Under the pieces are notes generated by a model. That model saw nothing but the letters and a program-made list of their open reading frames with translations. It did no database searches and was not told where the DNA came from. 64,000 nt of DNA. Source: Mesorhizobium sp. GTDB taxonomy: Bacteria > Pseudomonadota > Alphaproteobacteria > Rhizobiales > Rhizobiaceae. The stretch is taken from NCBI GenBank assembly GCA_019635735.1, contig JAHBYX010000001.1, positions 248,001 to 312,000 on the forward strand. The letters run 5' to 3'. The position numbers and the translations under genes were made by a program. This document shows positions 28,332 through 37,764 of this stretch, piece by piece (position 1 is the first letter of the stretch; every line of letters begins with the position of its first letter).

Positions 28332-29867
28332 ATGAACGAGATCGACCCCAGAAACCGCTTCTCCAAGAACGCGGTGCGAAATCACAAGGGGGAAGGCAAG
28401 ACACCTTCCAAGTCGACCCTCAATCCGATGGCTGAGCAGGTCGCGACCCAGTACCGGCGCGATACGATGTCGCCGATCATGGTGTCTGGCACGCTGCGCA
28501 TCGTCGAGTTCGCGCTGCTTGCCGTGAGCGGTCTCATCCTGCACGGCATGCTCATCGGCTACAGTACGCATCTCGTCTGGCACTATCCGACGATCGCCCT
28601 CGTCGGTTCGCTGCTCACCGTCATCCTGCTCGAATTCTCCGACTGCTACCAGATGACGGCGCTGCGCAGCCCGCTCTCGCACGCCGGCAAGATCATTCTC
28701 GTTTGGGCGGGGGTCTTTGCCCTGCTGGCGATCACCGGCTTCCTGTTCAAGGTATCGGCCGACTTCTCGCGCCTCTGGTTCGGTACGTGGTTCGCCACCG
28801 GTCTGGTGCTGATGTTTTCCCTGCGCTTCGTGATGGCGGTGCAGATCCGCCGCTGGGCCCGCAACGGCCGCATGGAACGGCGCGCGGTGATCGTCGGCGG
28901 CGGCAAGAGCGCCGAGGCCCTCATCCGCTCGATCGAGGCGCAGCCGCATAACGACATCCGCATCTGCGGCATCTTCGACGATCGCGACGACACGCGTTCG
29001 CCGCCGGTCGTGGCCGGTTATCCGAAGCTCGGCAATGTCGCGGAACTGATCGAATTCGCCCGCATCGCGCGCATCGACATGCTGATCGTGTCCTTGCCGC
29101 TCACCGCCGAAACGCGCGTGCTTTCGCTGCTCAAGAAACTGTGGGTGCTGCCGGTCGACATCCGCCTGTCGGCCCATTCGAACCAGTTGCGCTTCCGGCC
29201 GCGCTCCTACTCCTACATCGGCGCGGTGCCGATGCTCGACATCTTCGATCGGCCGATCAACGACTGGGATTCCGTCGCCAAGCGCGCCTTCGACATCGTC
29301 TTCAGCCTGCTCGGCATCATTCTCCTGTCGCCGGTAATGCTGGTGACGGCGATCGCGATCAAGCTCGATTCGAAAGGCCCGGTGCTCTTCACGCAGAAGC
29401 GGCACGGCTTCAACAACGAGGTGATCGAGGTCTACAAGTTCCGCTCGATGTATACCGACCGGTCCGACCCGACCGCGAAACAGGCGGTGACCAAGGGCGA
29501 CCCGCGCGTGACGCGCGTCGGACGCATCATCCGCAAGACCTCGATCGATGAGTTGCCGCAGTTCTTCAACGCGCTGTTCGGCTCGCTGTCGCTGGTCGGC
29601 CCGCGTCCGCACGCGGTGGCCGCCCAGACGCACAATCTTCTATACAACGAGGTCGTCGACGGCTACTTCGCCCGCCACCGCGTCAAGCCCGGCGTCACCG
29701 GCTGGGCGCAGATCAACGGCTGGCGCGGCGAGATGGACACCGACGAGAAGATCAAGATGCGCACCGAGTACGATCTCTACTACATCGAGAACTGGTCGCT
29801 CTGGTTCGACCTCAAGATCCTGCTTATGACGCCGATCAGGTTGCTCAACACCGAGAACGCCTACTGA
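28332..29867 (+). CDS. Undecaprenyl-phosphate glucose phosphotransferase (WcaJ-like)
   Basis: This 511-residue polyprenyl-phosphate hexose-1-phosphate transferase starts the lipid-linked repeat. Four N-terminal transmembrane helices precede a Rossmann-like domain (ERRAVIVGGGKSAEALIRSI). The C-terminal catalytic domain has KRAFDIVFSLLGIILLSP, VYKFRSM, DELPQFFNALFGSLSLVGPRP and KPGVTGWAQINGWRGE. The sugar is usually glucose or galactose. Its TGA overlaps the next gene's ATG (TGATG), indicating translational coupling. A basic tail of about 45 residues precedes the first helix. Confidence 0.95.
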   Translation: MNEIDPRNRFSKNAVRNHKGEGKTPSKSTLNPMAEQVATQYRRDTMSPIMVSGTLRIVEFALLAVSGLILHGMLIGYSTHLVWHYPTIALVGSLLTVILLEFSDCYQMTALRSPLSHAGKIILVWAGVFALLAITGFLFKVSADFSRLWFGTWFATGLVLMFSLRFVMAVQIRRWARNGRMERRAVIVGGGKSAEALIRSIEAQPHNDIRICGIFDDRDDTRSPPVVAGYPKLGNVAELIEFARIARIDMLIVSLPLTAETRVLSLLKKLWVLPVDIRLSAHSNQLRFRPRSYSYIGAVPMLDIFDRPINDWDSVAKRAFDIVFSLLGIILLSPVMLVTAIAIKLDSKGPVLFTQKRHGFNNEVIEVYKFRSMYTDRSDPTAKQAVTKGDPRVTRVGRIIRKTSIDELPQFFNALFGSLSLVGPRPHAVAAQTHNLLYNEVVDGYFARHRVKPGVTGWAQINGWRGEMDTDEKIKMRTEYDLYYIENWSLWFDLKILLMTPIRLLNTENAY

Positions 29868-31105
29868 TGAGCGCTGTCGCCGGCCAGTTACCGCGCGCGG
29901 CGGTCAACGACAAGGCGATCGCCATCATCGTCTCGGGCGCGGTGGCGCTCGGCGTCTTCCTGTCGGGCTTCGTCATCCGGGAGCCCGCGCCCTACGAACT
30001 CTACATGGCCGGACTTATCGCGGTGTGGGCGCTGTTCGGCCTGCGCATCTCGAAGAGCATCACCCCCCTTCTCGTGCTGCTCGTCACCTTCAACATCGGC
30101 GGCATGATCTCGATGACGCAGATGTCGGACCTGATGGACACGCCGCTCTACATCGCCGTGTCGCTGTTCCTGGCCTTCACCGCGGTCTTCTTCGCGGCGG
30201 TGACCGAATCCCGGCCCGACCTCTATCCGCTGATGTTCCGCGCCTGGGTTGCGTCCGCGGTCATCACGGGCCTGGCGGGCATCCTGGGTTATTTCCACGC
30301 GCTGCCCGGCTTCGAGATGTTCACCAAATACGAGCGCGCCGCGGGCGTGTTCCAGGACCCTAACGTGTTCGGCCCGTTCCTGGCGCTGCCGGGAGTCTGG
30401 CTGCTCTACCGCGTCCTCACCGGCGGACCGTCGGAATGGCTGCGCTGCCTGCCGCCGCTGCTGGTGATCGTGCTGGCGATCTTCCTCTCCTTCTCGCGCG
30501 GCGCCTGGGGCCTTTTCGGCGTCAGTACGATCCTCGTCACCGGCATCCTCTTCCTGCGCAGCCAGAGCGGCCTGTTCCGGCTGCGGCTGGCGATGATGAG
30601 CGTCGCCGCCTTCGCGCTGCTGATCCTGGCGATCCTGGTGGCGCTGCAGATTCCCTCCGTGGCGGAACTGTTCACGACGCGCGCGCAGCTCGTGCAGGAA
30701 TATGACGGCGCGCGGCTTGGTCGCTTTGCCCGCTACCTCATCGGCTTCCAGCTGGCTATGGAGCGTCCGTTCGGCATCGGCCCGCTCACATTCGGCCAGA
30801 TCTACGGCGAGGACACGCACAATATCTGGCTGAAAGCGCTGATGGACTACGGCTGGCTGGGATTCGCCTCCTGGCTGACGATGATCGTCTGGACCGTGGC
30901 CGCCGGCTTCCGCATCCTGTTCCGTGAGCGGCCGTGGCAGCCTTTCCTGCTCTGCGCCTGGGTGACACTGGTCGGCCATGTCGCGCTTGGCACCGTGATC
31001 GATACCGACCATTGGCGCCACTTCTACATCCTGATCGGCATGGTCTGGGGCGCGATTGCGCTGGAGCGGCGATACGGCGGGGAATCTGCCGCTAGGCCTG
31101 CCTGA
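29867..31105 (+). CDS. O-antigen ligase/polymerase-like membrane protein (Wzy-like)
   Basis: This 412-residue polytopic membrane protein has about eleven hydrophobic segments. The Wzy/WaaL-like signatures are YERAAGVFQDPNVFGPFLALPG, IFLSFSRGAWGLF and the large loop with GIGPLTFGQIYGEDTHNIWLK, which contains the usual H(N)xx motif. It presumably polymerises the repeat unit at the periplasmic face. It overlaps the WcaJ-like gene by one base. It is the last gene of the plus-strand export operon and is convergent with the caspase-like gene. Confidence 0.88.
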   Translation: MSAVAGQLPRAAVNDKAIAIIVSGAVALGVFLSGFVIREPAPYELYMAGLIAVWALFGLRISKSITPLLVLLVTFNIGGMISMTQMSDLMDTPLYIAVSLFLAFTAVFFAAVTESRPDLYPLMFRAWVASAVITGLAGILGYFHALPGFEMFTKYERAAGVFQDPNVFGPFLALPGVWLLYRVLTGGPSEWLRCLPPLLVIVLAIFLSFSRGAWGLFGVSTILVTGILFLRSQSGLFRLRLAMMSVAAFALLILAILVALQIPSVAELFTTRAQLVQEYDGARLGRFARYLIGFQLAMERPFGIGPLTFGQIYGEDTHNIWLKALMDYGWLGFASWLTMIVWTVAAGFRILFRERPWQPFLLCAWVTLVGHVALGTVIDTDHWRHFYILIGMVWGAIALERRYGGESAARPA

Positions 31106-31112
31106 ACCGGGC

Positions 31113-32879
31113 CTATCTCGCTTCTCCGCCCTTCGCGCCGCGCGGCAGGTCCTGCCAGTGACGCTTCAGGTCGACCAACTCCGCTGGACGCTTGACCTGC
31201 AGGAGGACGAGGCCCGGACTGCTCGTCGGAAGCGTCGGGTAGAATTGCGGGTTCTGCCTGCTGGCCGACATGTGGAACACGTTCTCGTCACCGAAAGCAA
31301 ACAGCTCGCGCTGAGTGACGTAGCCGTCGGCGTTCAGATCGGCTCCGCCGGAAATCGCCTCGGAGAAGACGTAGCTCGCGAGCCCCCTCATTTCACCGCC
31401 GAGACTCTTCTCGAGGGCCACCTCGTCTTCCTGCGAGGCGCCGAAGAAGGAGACATTGGCGAACTCGCGATCGAGGATACCGCCGGCATGGCAGCCATCG
31501 ATCAGCACGATCACATTGACGTTCTTGCGTGCCGCAGCCGCCATCCATTCCGTGAAGATGTCGTCGGTCAGCTTGCGCTCCTCGTCGAACTCGGCGATCG
31601 AGGCATATTGGTCCAGCGGTTTCGCTCCTGGAAGGATCAGGAAATCGCGCAGGCCGTCCGCCTCGTTCTTCTTGTCCGGAGCCGGCTCCCGCGTCCCCTG
31701 GCCAGCGAAGGTGAAGGCGATCGTGTCGCCGGGATCAGCGTCGTCCAGCAAATCGTTCCAGACGTAGTCGATGAACTTCAGCCGCGCGTCGTGGTCGACG
31801 AGGGTGACTACCTTCTCCGCCCCGGCGGCATCCAGGGCCACCGACAACCGCTTGGCGTCGTTGACGGCGCCGGAGAGGCTGAAGCGTCCGCCGTAGTCGT
31901 CGACGCCGATCACCAGCCCATAAAGCCTGGGGCGCGGCGCCTTGAGGTAGAACTGGCCTACGACCTGGTCGTAATAGGCCGGGTCCTGGTCGTGCGGCAC
32001 GGTCGCCGCCAGCGCGTGCACCTCGACCTGCGTACGCTTCGCGATCTCGACGGCTGGCATTCCCGGCGTCGCCAGGATCGGCCGGAAGGTTCGGGTGAAC
32101 ACCGAGTTGGGATCGGTATCCTCGGGTCCGAGGCGATCCAGCGCCTTCTGGCCGATACCGGCGGAATAGAGCACGAACGCGCCTTTCTGCGGCGTCATGC
32201 GCGCCAGCCCGCCATAGGCGCGAACCGCACGCGTATCCGGATCCGGCGGAAAGGGATTGTCGCGGCAGGCATCGAGCACGACGAAGGCGATCTCGACGCC
32301 GCGGCTGTAGATCCGGTCGACGAGATCCTGCGCGTCGACCGCGTAGCGCTCCAGCCGCGATTCCCTGACCGCATCGAGCGCCGGCATGTCTGCGGGCAGC
32401 AGGAAGTTGCGCTGCTGGTAGCTGACGCCGTGGCCGGCGAAGAAGAAGAACGCCACGTCGCCCCGCTCCAGTCCGTCGACGAACTCGTCGACCGCGTCGT
32501 CGAAATCGCGGGCCGAGATGTTGCGCTTCAAGGTCACGGTGAAGCCAAGCTCTTCGAGCGTCGCCTGCAGCGAAACCGCGTCGCCCTCGGCCTTGTTGAG
32601 GTCGGCCAGTTCCTCATAGTTGTTGTTGCCGATGACGAGCGCCCGACGGCGCTGGCCCTTGGCCGCCGCCTGCCCGAGCGAGGGCATGGCGCGAAGATCC
32701 TCGACGATTGCCGCGATATCGTCCGCGCGCCGCGCGACGTCAGCCCTTGTCTCTCCGTCGTCGACCACCATCGCGGCCGAGGCCGGCAAGGCCTGGACCA
32801 TGAGGAGACAGGCGCAGCCCGCCCTCAGCAGAAGCTCTCGCGCCTCCCGCGCCCATCGCGACATGTGTGCGCCGGCCAT
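31113..32879 (-). CDS. Exported tandem caspase-like protein with EF-hand loop
   Basis: This 588-residue protein has a signal peptide (cut near LPASA at ~35) and two peptidase C14 (caspase-like) domains. Domain 1 (~78-310) starts RRALVIGNNNYEEL and has the His150 (FFAGHG) and Cys205 (LDACRDNPF) dyad. Domain 2 (~318-560) starts YGLVIGVDDYG; its Cys463 (IDGCHAGG) is kept, but the His position is Gln394 (FAGQGT), so it is probably inactive. Near the C-terminus D-L-N-A-D-G-Y-V-T-Q-R-E (514-525) is a canonical EF-hand calcium loop. The location is probably periplasmic. Start sites at 32879 or 32864 are both possible. Substrates are unknown. Confidence 0.9.
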   Translation of the reverse strand: MAGAHMSRWAREARELLLRAGCACLLMVQALPASAAMVVDDGETRADVARRADDIAAIVEDLRAMPSLGQAAAKGQRRRALVIGNNNYEELADLNKAEGDAVSLQATLEELGFTVTLKRNISARDFDDAVDEFVDGLERGDVAFFFFAGHGVSYQQRNFLLPADMPALDAVRESRLERYAVDAQDLVDRIYSRGVEIAFVVLDACRDNPFPPDPDTRAVRAYGGLARMTPQKGAFVLYSAGIGQKALDRLGPEDTDPNSVFTRTFRPILATPGMPAVEIAKRTQVEVHALAATVPHDQDPAYYDQVVGQFYLKAPRPRLYGLVIGVDDYGGRFSLSGAVNDAKRLSVALDAAGAEKVVTLVDHDARLKFIDYVWNDLLDDADPGDTIAFTFAGQGTREPAPDKKNEADGLRDFLILPGAKPLDQYASIAEFDEERKLTDDIFTEWMAAAARKNVNVIVLIDGCHAGGILDREFANVSFFGASQEDEVALEKSLGGEMRGLASYVFSEAISGGADLNADGYVTQRELFAFGDENVFHMSASRQNPQFYPTLPTSSPGLVLLQVKRPAELVDLKRHWQDLPRGAKGGEAR

Positions 32880-33098
32880 ACGCCCAACCCTAGGTTCCGC
32901 TGCGGACCTTAGCGGATTCCCGGTGTCGATTGAAGCGTGCCGGCAGGCGACGGCGGTGCGGCACCGTCTGCGAAACACGCCGATGCCCCGAAACATCGCG
33001 CCAGCCTGTCCACGGGCCGCCGACGATCGACTTCCGCACTCAAAGCCGAAATTGGCGCTTGCCTCTTAACCCCGCGTTCTGTAGGGCTTCCACCGGTT

Positions 33099-33175
<77 letters not shown>

Positions 33176-33250
33176 TTGAATTCCCATCGGATGAGGCCCA
33201 TTCTCGGGCCGATCCACCCCCCGCCACACCTCGATCCGGCAAGGTCTTTC

Positions 33251-33925
33251 ATGGAAATCTTCACCGCCGAAGGGTTCACCGCGCTTCTGCAGGTGCTGGC
33301 GATCGATCTTGTGCTTGCCGGCGACAATGCCATCGTGATCGGGCTCGCGGCCGCTGGCCTGCCGAAGGATCAGCGTAACAAGGCGATCGTCATCGGTATT
33401 CTCGCGGCAACCGTGCTGCGCATCGGCTTCGCGCTCGTCACCACCCAGTTGCTCGCGCTCGGCCCCGGCCTGCTCGTCGCCGGCGGCCTGCTGCTGCTGT
33501 GGGTCTGCTGGAAGATGTACCGCGAAATGACGGTAACGCACGAGCAGGAACACGACGCCGAGGAAGCCCTGCTCAACCGCGACACGGACGCCGACGGCAA
33601 GATCGCCGGCGGCGCGCCGCGCAAGACCTTCGCCCAGGCGGCCTGGCAGATCGTCATCGCCGACGTGTCGATGTCGCTCGACAATGTGCTCGCCGTCGCA
33701 GGCGCGGCGCGCGAGCATCCCACCGTGCTGATCATCGGCCTCGCCATGTCGATCGCGCTGATGGGCTTCGCCGCGTCGTTCATCGCCCGGCTGCTGCACC
33801 GCCACCGCTGGATCGCCTATGTCGGCCTGATCATCATCTTCTACGTCGCGCTGAAGATGATGTACGACGGGGCCATAGGCATCTGGCCGGAATACAGTTT
33901 CGAGGCGCTCTTCGGAGGAGCCTGA
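33251..33925 (+). CDS. TerC family integral membrane protein
   Basis: This 224-residue protein has about seven transmembrane helices. The two TerC half-motifs with membrane Asp-Asn pairs are DLVLAGDNAIVIGLAAAGL and DVSMSLDNVLAVAGAAREH. A charged loop (HEQEHDAEEALLNRDTDADG) separates them. TerC/Alx proteins move metal ions, manganese in known cases, and accompany metalloenzymes. It follows the tRNA gene by 75 bases and is convergent with the MerR gene, with a hairpin between. Confidence 0.92.
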   Translation: MEIFTAEGFTALLQVLAIDLVLAGDNAIVIGLAAAGLPKDQRNKAIVIGILAATVLRIGFALVTTQLLALGPGLLVAGGLLLLWVCWKMYREMTVTHEQEHDAEEALLNRDTDADGKIAGGAPRKTFAQAAWQIVIADVSMSLDNVLAVAGAAREHPTVLIIGLAMSIALMGFAASFIARLLHRHRWIAYVGLIIIFYVALKMMYDGAIGIWPEYSFEALFGGA

Positions 33926-33930
33926 GCGAG

Positions 33931-33953
33931 GGCCGGCTCCGGCCGGCCTTCTC
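33931..33953. terminator. Bidirectional hairpin between terC and merR
   Basis: GGCCGGC-TCCG-GCCGGCC, a perfect 7-bp stem, is followed by TTCTC on the plus strand and CTCGC on the minus strand. It occupies the only gap between the two convergent genes. The U-tract is weak. Confidence 0.5.
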
Positions 33954-34500
33954 AGCGAACCTGGTCGAGCAGGCGCTTGCACTCGAGAAGATCGAACAGC
34001 GCCTCCTGCAAGAGCGCGCGATTGTCCTTCGACAGGCGCGACTGGCCCGGCGCCACCGGGCCCTCGTCGTCCGCCTTGCCCAGACCGAAGAAGCGGCGGC
34101 TCGGCCTCGCCTTCGGCTCTCCGACCAGCATCTCGTCATCAAGTCCGCGCGCTGGAGCGTTCGCGGCCGCGGTGGCCGCCTGAGCTGCCTCCTGCTTGCG
34201 CGCGGCTATCGCGGCGACGGCGGCCATGTCGCCGGTGCCGACCGCCGCGATGAACTGGTTGCCGTTCTCGCGCAGCAGCTTCTGCACGCCCTTGATCGTA
34301 TAGCCCTGGTCGTAGAGAAGGTGGCGGATGCCCTTGATCAGGTCCACGTCCTGCGGGCGGTAGTAGCGGCGGCCGCCGCCGCGCTTCATCGGCTTGATCT
34401 GGGTGAAACGGGTCTCCCAGAAGCGCAGCACGTGCTGGGGCAGGTCGAGGTCTTCCGCGACCTCGCTGATGGTGCGGAATGCGTCGGGGCTCTTGTCCAT
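33952..34500 (-). CDS. MerR-family transcriptional regulator
   Basis: This 182-residue protein has an N-terminal winged helix ([25 protein letters not shown]) with the MerR wing [15 protein letters not shown], followed by an Ala-rich helical region and no effector-binding cysteine pattern. The gene order merR-ihfA-fabH-plsX is conserved in Rhizobiales. Its target is unknown. The ATG at 34500 (MDKSPDAF) is preferred, with GGGGAG 10 bases upstream; an upstream start at 34560 would add 20 residues. Confidence 0.9.
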   Translation of the reverse strand: MDKSPDAFRTISEVAEDLDLPQHVLRFWETRFTQIKPMKRGGGRRYYRPQDVDLIKGIRHLLYDQGYTIKGVQKLLRENGNQFIAAVGTGDMAAVAAIAARKQEAAQAATAAANAPARGLDDEMLVGEPKARPSRRFFGLGKADDEGPVAPGQSRLSKDNRALLQEALFDLLECKRLLDQVR

Positions 34501-34597
34501 GCGGCTACGACTCCCCAAATCCTGATTCGTCACGCATTCCAGCGATTTGCGCGGCGACATTCAAGACTGACGGTGAGACGGGGGAACTCGCCCCCAG

Positions 34598-34921
34598 CTA
34601 TTTTCCGCCCTTGGACTTGGCCTGCTGGTGATTGCGCAGGATCTTGCTCTTGAGAACGTTCGACGCCTTGAACGTCATCACCTTGCGCGGAAGGATCGGC
34701 ACTTCCTCGCCGGTTTTCGGATTGCGGCCGATCCGTTCGTTCTTCGAGCGCACCTGGAAGGTGGCGAAGGAGGACAACTTGACCGTTTCGCCGCGGACGA
34801 TCGCATCGCAGATCTCGTCGAGCACCATTTCGACGAGTTGGGCGGATTCGGTTCGGGACAATCCGACCTTGCGGTAGACAGCCTCGGCGAGGTCGGCGCG
34901 CGTAAGTGTGTTTCCCCCCAT
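34598..34921 (-). CDS. ihfA: Integration host factor subunit alpha
   Basis: This 107-residue DNA-bending protein of the HU/IHF family has [19 protein letters not shown] at the N-terminus, the beta-arm region [19 protein letters not shown] with the intercalating Pro, and [10 protein letters not shown] at the C-terminal end. It dimerises with IhfB. A likely promoter lies 48 bases upstream (34969-34997). It is separated from fabH by 131 AT-richer bases, so it is transcribed on its own or with merR. Confidence 0.96.
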   Translation of the reverse strand: MGGNTLTRADLAEAVYRKVGLSRTESAQLVEMVLDEICDAIVRGETVKLSSFATFQVRSKNERIGRNPKTGEEVPILPRKVMTFKASNVLKSKILRNHQQAKSKGGK

Positions 34922-34968
34922 GCGACCTTCCTACCGACCAAAAAACCAGACTAAATCAGCAATATAGC

Positions 34969-34997
34969 AACGTAAAAAATAGACCGCCCCCGGTCAA
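34969..34997 (-). promoter_or_regulatory. Putative sigma-70 promoter of ihfA
   Basis: On the minus strand TTGACC (34997-34992), 17 bases including a T-run, then TACGTT (34974-34969). It lies in an AT-rich gap within otherwise GC-rich DNA, 48 bases before the ihfA start. The -10 is only a partial match. Confidence 0.5.
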
Positions 34998-35052
34998 GAA
35001 CCCTTCACGGCCAAGTTCATCCGCCGGTGCGGGTTCCGTGTCAAACCCGTCG

Positions 35053-36024
35053 TTACCACCGTAACAGAACAGCGCCCCACGTAAAGCCTCCGCCCATCGC
35101 CTCGATCAGCACGAGGTCGCCCTTCCTGATCCGGCCGTCGGCGACGGCGACGGAAAGCGCGAGCGGAACCGATGCCGCCGAGGTGTTCCCGTGATCGCTC
35201 ACCGTCGCGACGACCTTGGACGGTGCGATGCCCATCTTCTTAGCCGAGGCGTCGATGATGCGCAGGTTTGCCTGATGCGGCACGAACCAGTCGAGATCGT
35301 CGACACTCACGCCGCCGGCTGAAAGAGTCGCCGTCACCACGTCGGTGATCATCCCCACCGCGTGCTTGAAGACTTCCCTCCCCTCCATCCGCAAATGGCC
35401 GACCGTGCCGGTGGTCGAAGGCCCGCCATCGACGAAGAGCTTGTCCTTGTGCGTGCCGTCCGAACGCAGCGCCGAGGCGAGGATGCCCCGGTCGGCTGTG
35501 GTTCCCTCCGTCTCGGCCGCCTCGAGCACGATCGCGCCGGCGCCGTCGCCGAACAGCACGCAGGTTGTCCGGTCCGACCAGTCGAGGATGCGAGAGAAGG
35601 TCTCCGCCCCGATGACGAGGACGCGCTTGGCCATGCCGCCGCGGATATGCAGGTCGGCGACAGAGACGGCGTAGACGAAGCCGCTGCAGACCGCCTGCAG
35701 GTCGAATGCATAGCCGTGGCGCATGCCGAGGCGCTGCTGAATCTCCACCGACGTCGCGGGAAATGTGTTGTTCGGCGTCGAGGTGGCGAGGATGATGAGG
35801 TCGATGTCGTCGGGCGACAGCCCCGCATGGGCAAGGGCAGCACGCGCCGCGGCTTCGCCCAGCGAGGCCGTCGTCTCGTCCTCGGAGGCGATATGACGCT
35901 GCTTTATCCCCGTGCGCTGGACGATCCACTCGTCCGACGTGTCGACCATGAGTGCGAGTTCGGCATTGGTGAGCACACGCCGAGGCAGGGCGGAGCCCAC
36001 CCCCATCACTTGCGAACGGATCAT
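35053..36024 (-). CDS. fabH: 3-oxoacyl-[acyl-carrier-protein] synthase III
   Basis: FabH, 323 residues, starts fatty-acid synthesis by condensing acetyl-CoA with malonyl-ACP. The catalytic triad is present: Cys113 (QAVCSGF), His250 (VPHQAN) and Asn280 (DHGNTSAAS). The C-terminal [13 protein letters not shown] is typical. Its ATG overlaps the plsX TGA (TGATG), so the two are translationally coupled, linking fatty-acid and phospholipid synthesis. Confidence 0.97.
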   Translation of the reverse strand: MIRSQVMGVGSALPRRVLTNAELALMVDTSDEWIVQRTGIKQRHIASEDETTASLGEAAARAALAHAGLSPDDIDLIILATSTPNNTFPATSVEIQQRLGMRHGYAFDLQAVCSGFVYAVSVADLHIRGGMAKRVLVIGAETFSRILDWSDRTTCVLFGDGAGAIVLEAAETEGTTADRGILASALRSDGTHKDKLFVDGGPSTTGTVGHLRMEGREVFKHAVGMITDVVTATLSAGGVSVDDLDWFVPHQANLRIIDASAKKMGIAPSKVVATVSDHGNTSAASVPLALSVAVADGRIRKGDLVLIEAMGGGFTWGAVLLRW

Positions 36025-37094
36025 CAGTCTTGCCCTTCGTCCGTAGGTTCCGCCGCCTTGCGGCGTGACAGTTCCGGCGCGCGGGCATGGAACTGGTCGA
36101 GATCGGCGCGTATCTTCTCGATGAGCCCGTTGCGCGCCATGTCGTAGCCGAGTTCGACGGCGGACGCGAAACCCTCGTCGTCGGTGCCGCCGTGGCTCTT
36201 CACGACGATACCGTTGAGGCCGAGGAAGACGCCGCCGTTGATCTTGCGCACGTCCATCTTCTCGCGCAGCCGGTCGAAGGCCCCTTTGGCGAACACGTAG
36301 CCGATCCTGGCCATCAGTGTCCGGCTCATCGCCGAACGGAGATATTCGGCGATCTGCCTGGCGGTGCCTTCCGCCGTCTTCAGCGCGATATTGCCCGCAA
36401 ATCCTTCCGTCACCACGACATCGGTGGTGCCCTTGCCGAGATCGTCGCCCTCGACGAAACCGTGGTAGTTCATGGACTTCAGTTCGGCCGCGCGCAGCAG
36501 CGATCCCGCCTCCTTGACGTCTTCCTGGCCCTTGACCTCCTCGACACCGATGTTGAGCAGGCCGACCGACGGTCGCTCGATGCCGAAAACCGCGCGCGCC
36601 ATCGCCGATCCGAGGATGGCAAAGTCGATCAGCTGGTGGGCATCGGCGCCGATCGTCGCGCCCACATCGAGCACGACGCTTTCGCCCCGCGTCGTCGGCC
36701 AGATCGCCGCTATCGCCGGCCGCTCGATCTGGGCCATGGTGCGCAGGCAGAACTTCGACATCGCCATCAGCGCACCGGTATTGCCAGCCGAGATGCAGAC
36801 GTCCGCCTCGCCCGCCTTCACCGCTTCGATCGCCTTCCACATCGACGACTTCCAGCGGCCGTGGCGCAACGCCTGGCTCGGCTTGTCGTCCATCCGCACG
36901 GAGACGTCGCAATGGGTGAACTGGCTGATCGCGCGCAGGCGCGGATACTTGATGAAGTGCGGCGAGACCGCTTCCTCGTGGCCAAAGATCAGGAAGCGGA
37001 CATCCGGCCGGCGTTCCGCGACCCGAAGCAGGCCGGGCATGACGATATCGGGGCCGTGGTCGCCCCCCATCGCATCAATCGAAATCCTGATCAC
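36024..37094 (-). CDS. plsX: Phosphate acyltransferase PlsX
   Basis: This 356-residue enzyme converts acyl-ACP to acyl-phosphate for phosphatidic acid synthesis. [21 protein letters not shown] is the signature N-terminus, and [20 protein letters not shown] plus [20 protein letters not shown] are conserved. It overlaps fabH by one base. A 120-base gap separates it from the upstream DUF177 gene. Confidence 0.97.
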   Translation of the reverse strand: MIRISIDAMGGDHGPDIVMPGLLRVAERRPDVRFLIFGHEEAVSPHFIKYPRLRAISQFTHCDVSVRMDDKPSQALRHGRWKSSMWKAIEAVKAGEADVCISAGNTGALMAMSKFCLRTMAQIERPAIAAIWPTTRGESVVLDVGATIGADAHQLIDFAILGSAMARAVFGIERPSVGLLNIGVEEVKGQEDVKEAGSLLRAAELKSMNYHGFVEGDDLGKGTTDVVVTEGFAGNIALKTAEGTARQIAEYLRSAMSRTLMARIGYVFAKGAFDRLREKMDVRKINGGVFLGLNGIVVKSHGGTDDEGFASAVELGYDMARNGLIEKIRADLDQFHARAPELSRRKAAEPTDEGQD

Positions 37095-37214
37095 GCGCGC
37101 CTAGTCTCTTTTTTGACGTTTCTATCCGCGGGATGCGGGACAGGCCAAGCCAGCGGCGAAAATAGCGGTTTTGCGTCCACGCACAACCTCCATTTGGGCT
37201 TCGTTCCCGGCTTT

Positions 37215-37754
37215 TCAGTTTTTCGGAACGAGACCGCGCAGCGTCGCGAAGGGAGAGCCCTCGCGGTCATCCGGCCTGGTCGAAGGAAGCTCGGCGCCGG
37301 GCTTGCGCGGATAGGGATCGATCGCCAGGGCGAACGCTTCCTCGGCCACGGCGCCGGCATCTATCGACACGCCGTCGAAGGTTTCCGGCAGGTCCGGCCC
37401 GTCGGCGGAAAGGACGAGTTCCCCCTCCTCGATCGTATCGCGCGCGAGCGCCGATCCTTCCGGCACGAAGACCAGATCCACTTCTTCGTCGATCTCTGCC
37501 TCGATCGGCTCCAGCGTGACGACGCACTGCTGGACGATCGTTGCGCGAACGCTTCCCGTGACGCTTATGCCGCCGCGCTTCCACGAGGTGAACAAAAGCT
37601 CGGCGCGGAACCGCTCGACCGAGACGAGGCCGTGAACGCGCGCAAGTTCGGCGCGCGCCTTCGCATCCGGCTCGACGACGACCGGAAATCCCTTCTGCGG
37701 CAGGCGCCGGACGTCGATCGGGTAAGTGATCGGACTTTTCGCCATCTGTGCCAT
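37215..37754 (-). CDS. YceD/DUF177 family protein
   Basis: This 179-residue protein belongs to the DUF177 (YceD/large ribosomal RNA accumulation) family. GSVRATIVQQCVVTLEPIEA carries the core motif, in which one conserved Cys (QQC) remains, followed by an acidic stretch (EIDEEVDLVF). In most bacteria it sits next to rpmF and plsX and is linked to 23S rRNA accumulation; no rpmF is present here. AAGGAGGGAACG before the ATG at 37754 is a strong ribosome-binding site. It follows the CBP3-like gene by 10 bases. Confidence 0.9.
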   Translation of the reverse strand: MAQMAKSPITYPIDVRRLPQKGFPVVVEPDAKARAELARVHGLVSVERFRAELLFTSWKRGGISVTGSVRATIVQQCVVTLEPIEAEIDEEVDLVFVPEGSALARDTIEEGELVLSADGPDLPETFDGVSIDAGAVAEEAFALAIDPYPRKPGAELPSTRPDDREGSPFATLRGLVPKN

Positions 37755-37764
37755 CGTTCCCTCC

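Noticed and set aside
31056..32912. Open reading frame of 618 codons on the plus strand, antisense to the caspase-like gene
   Set aside because: Translation lacks any domain pattern, while the minus strand encodes a clear two-domain protein.
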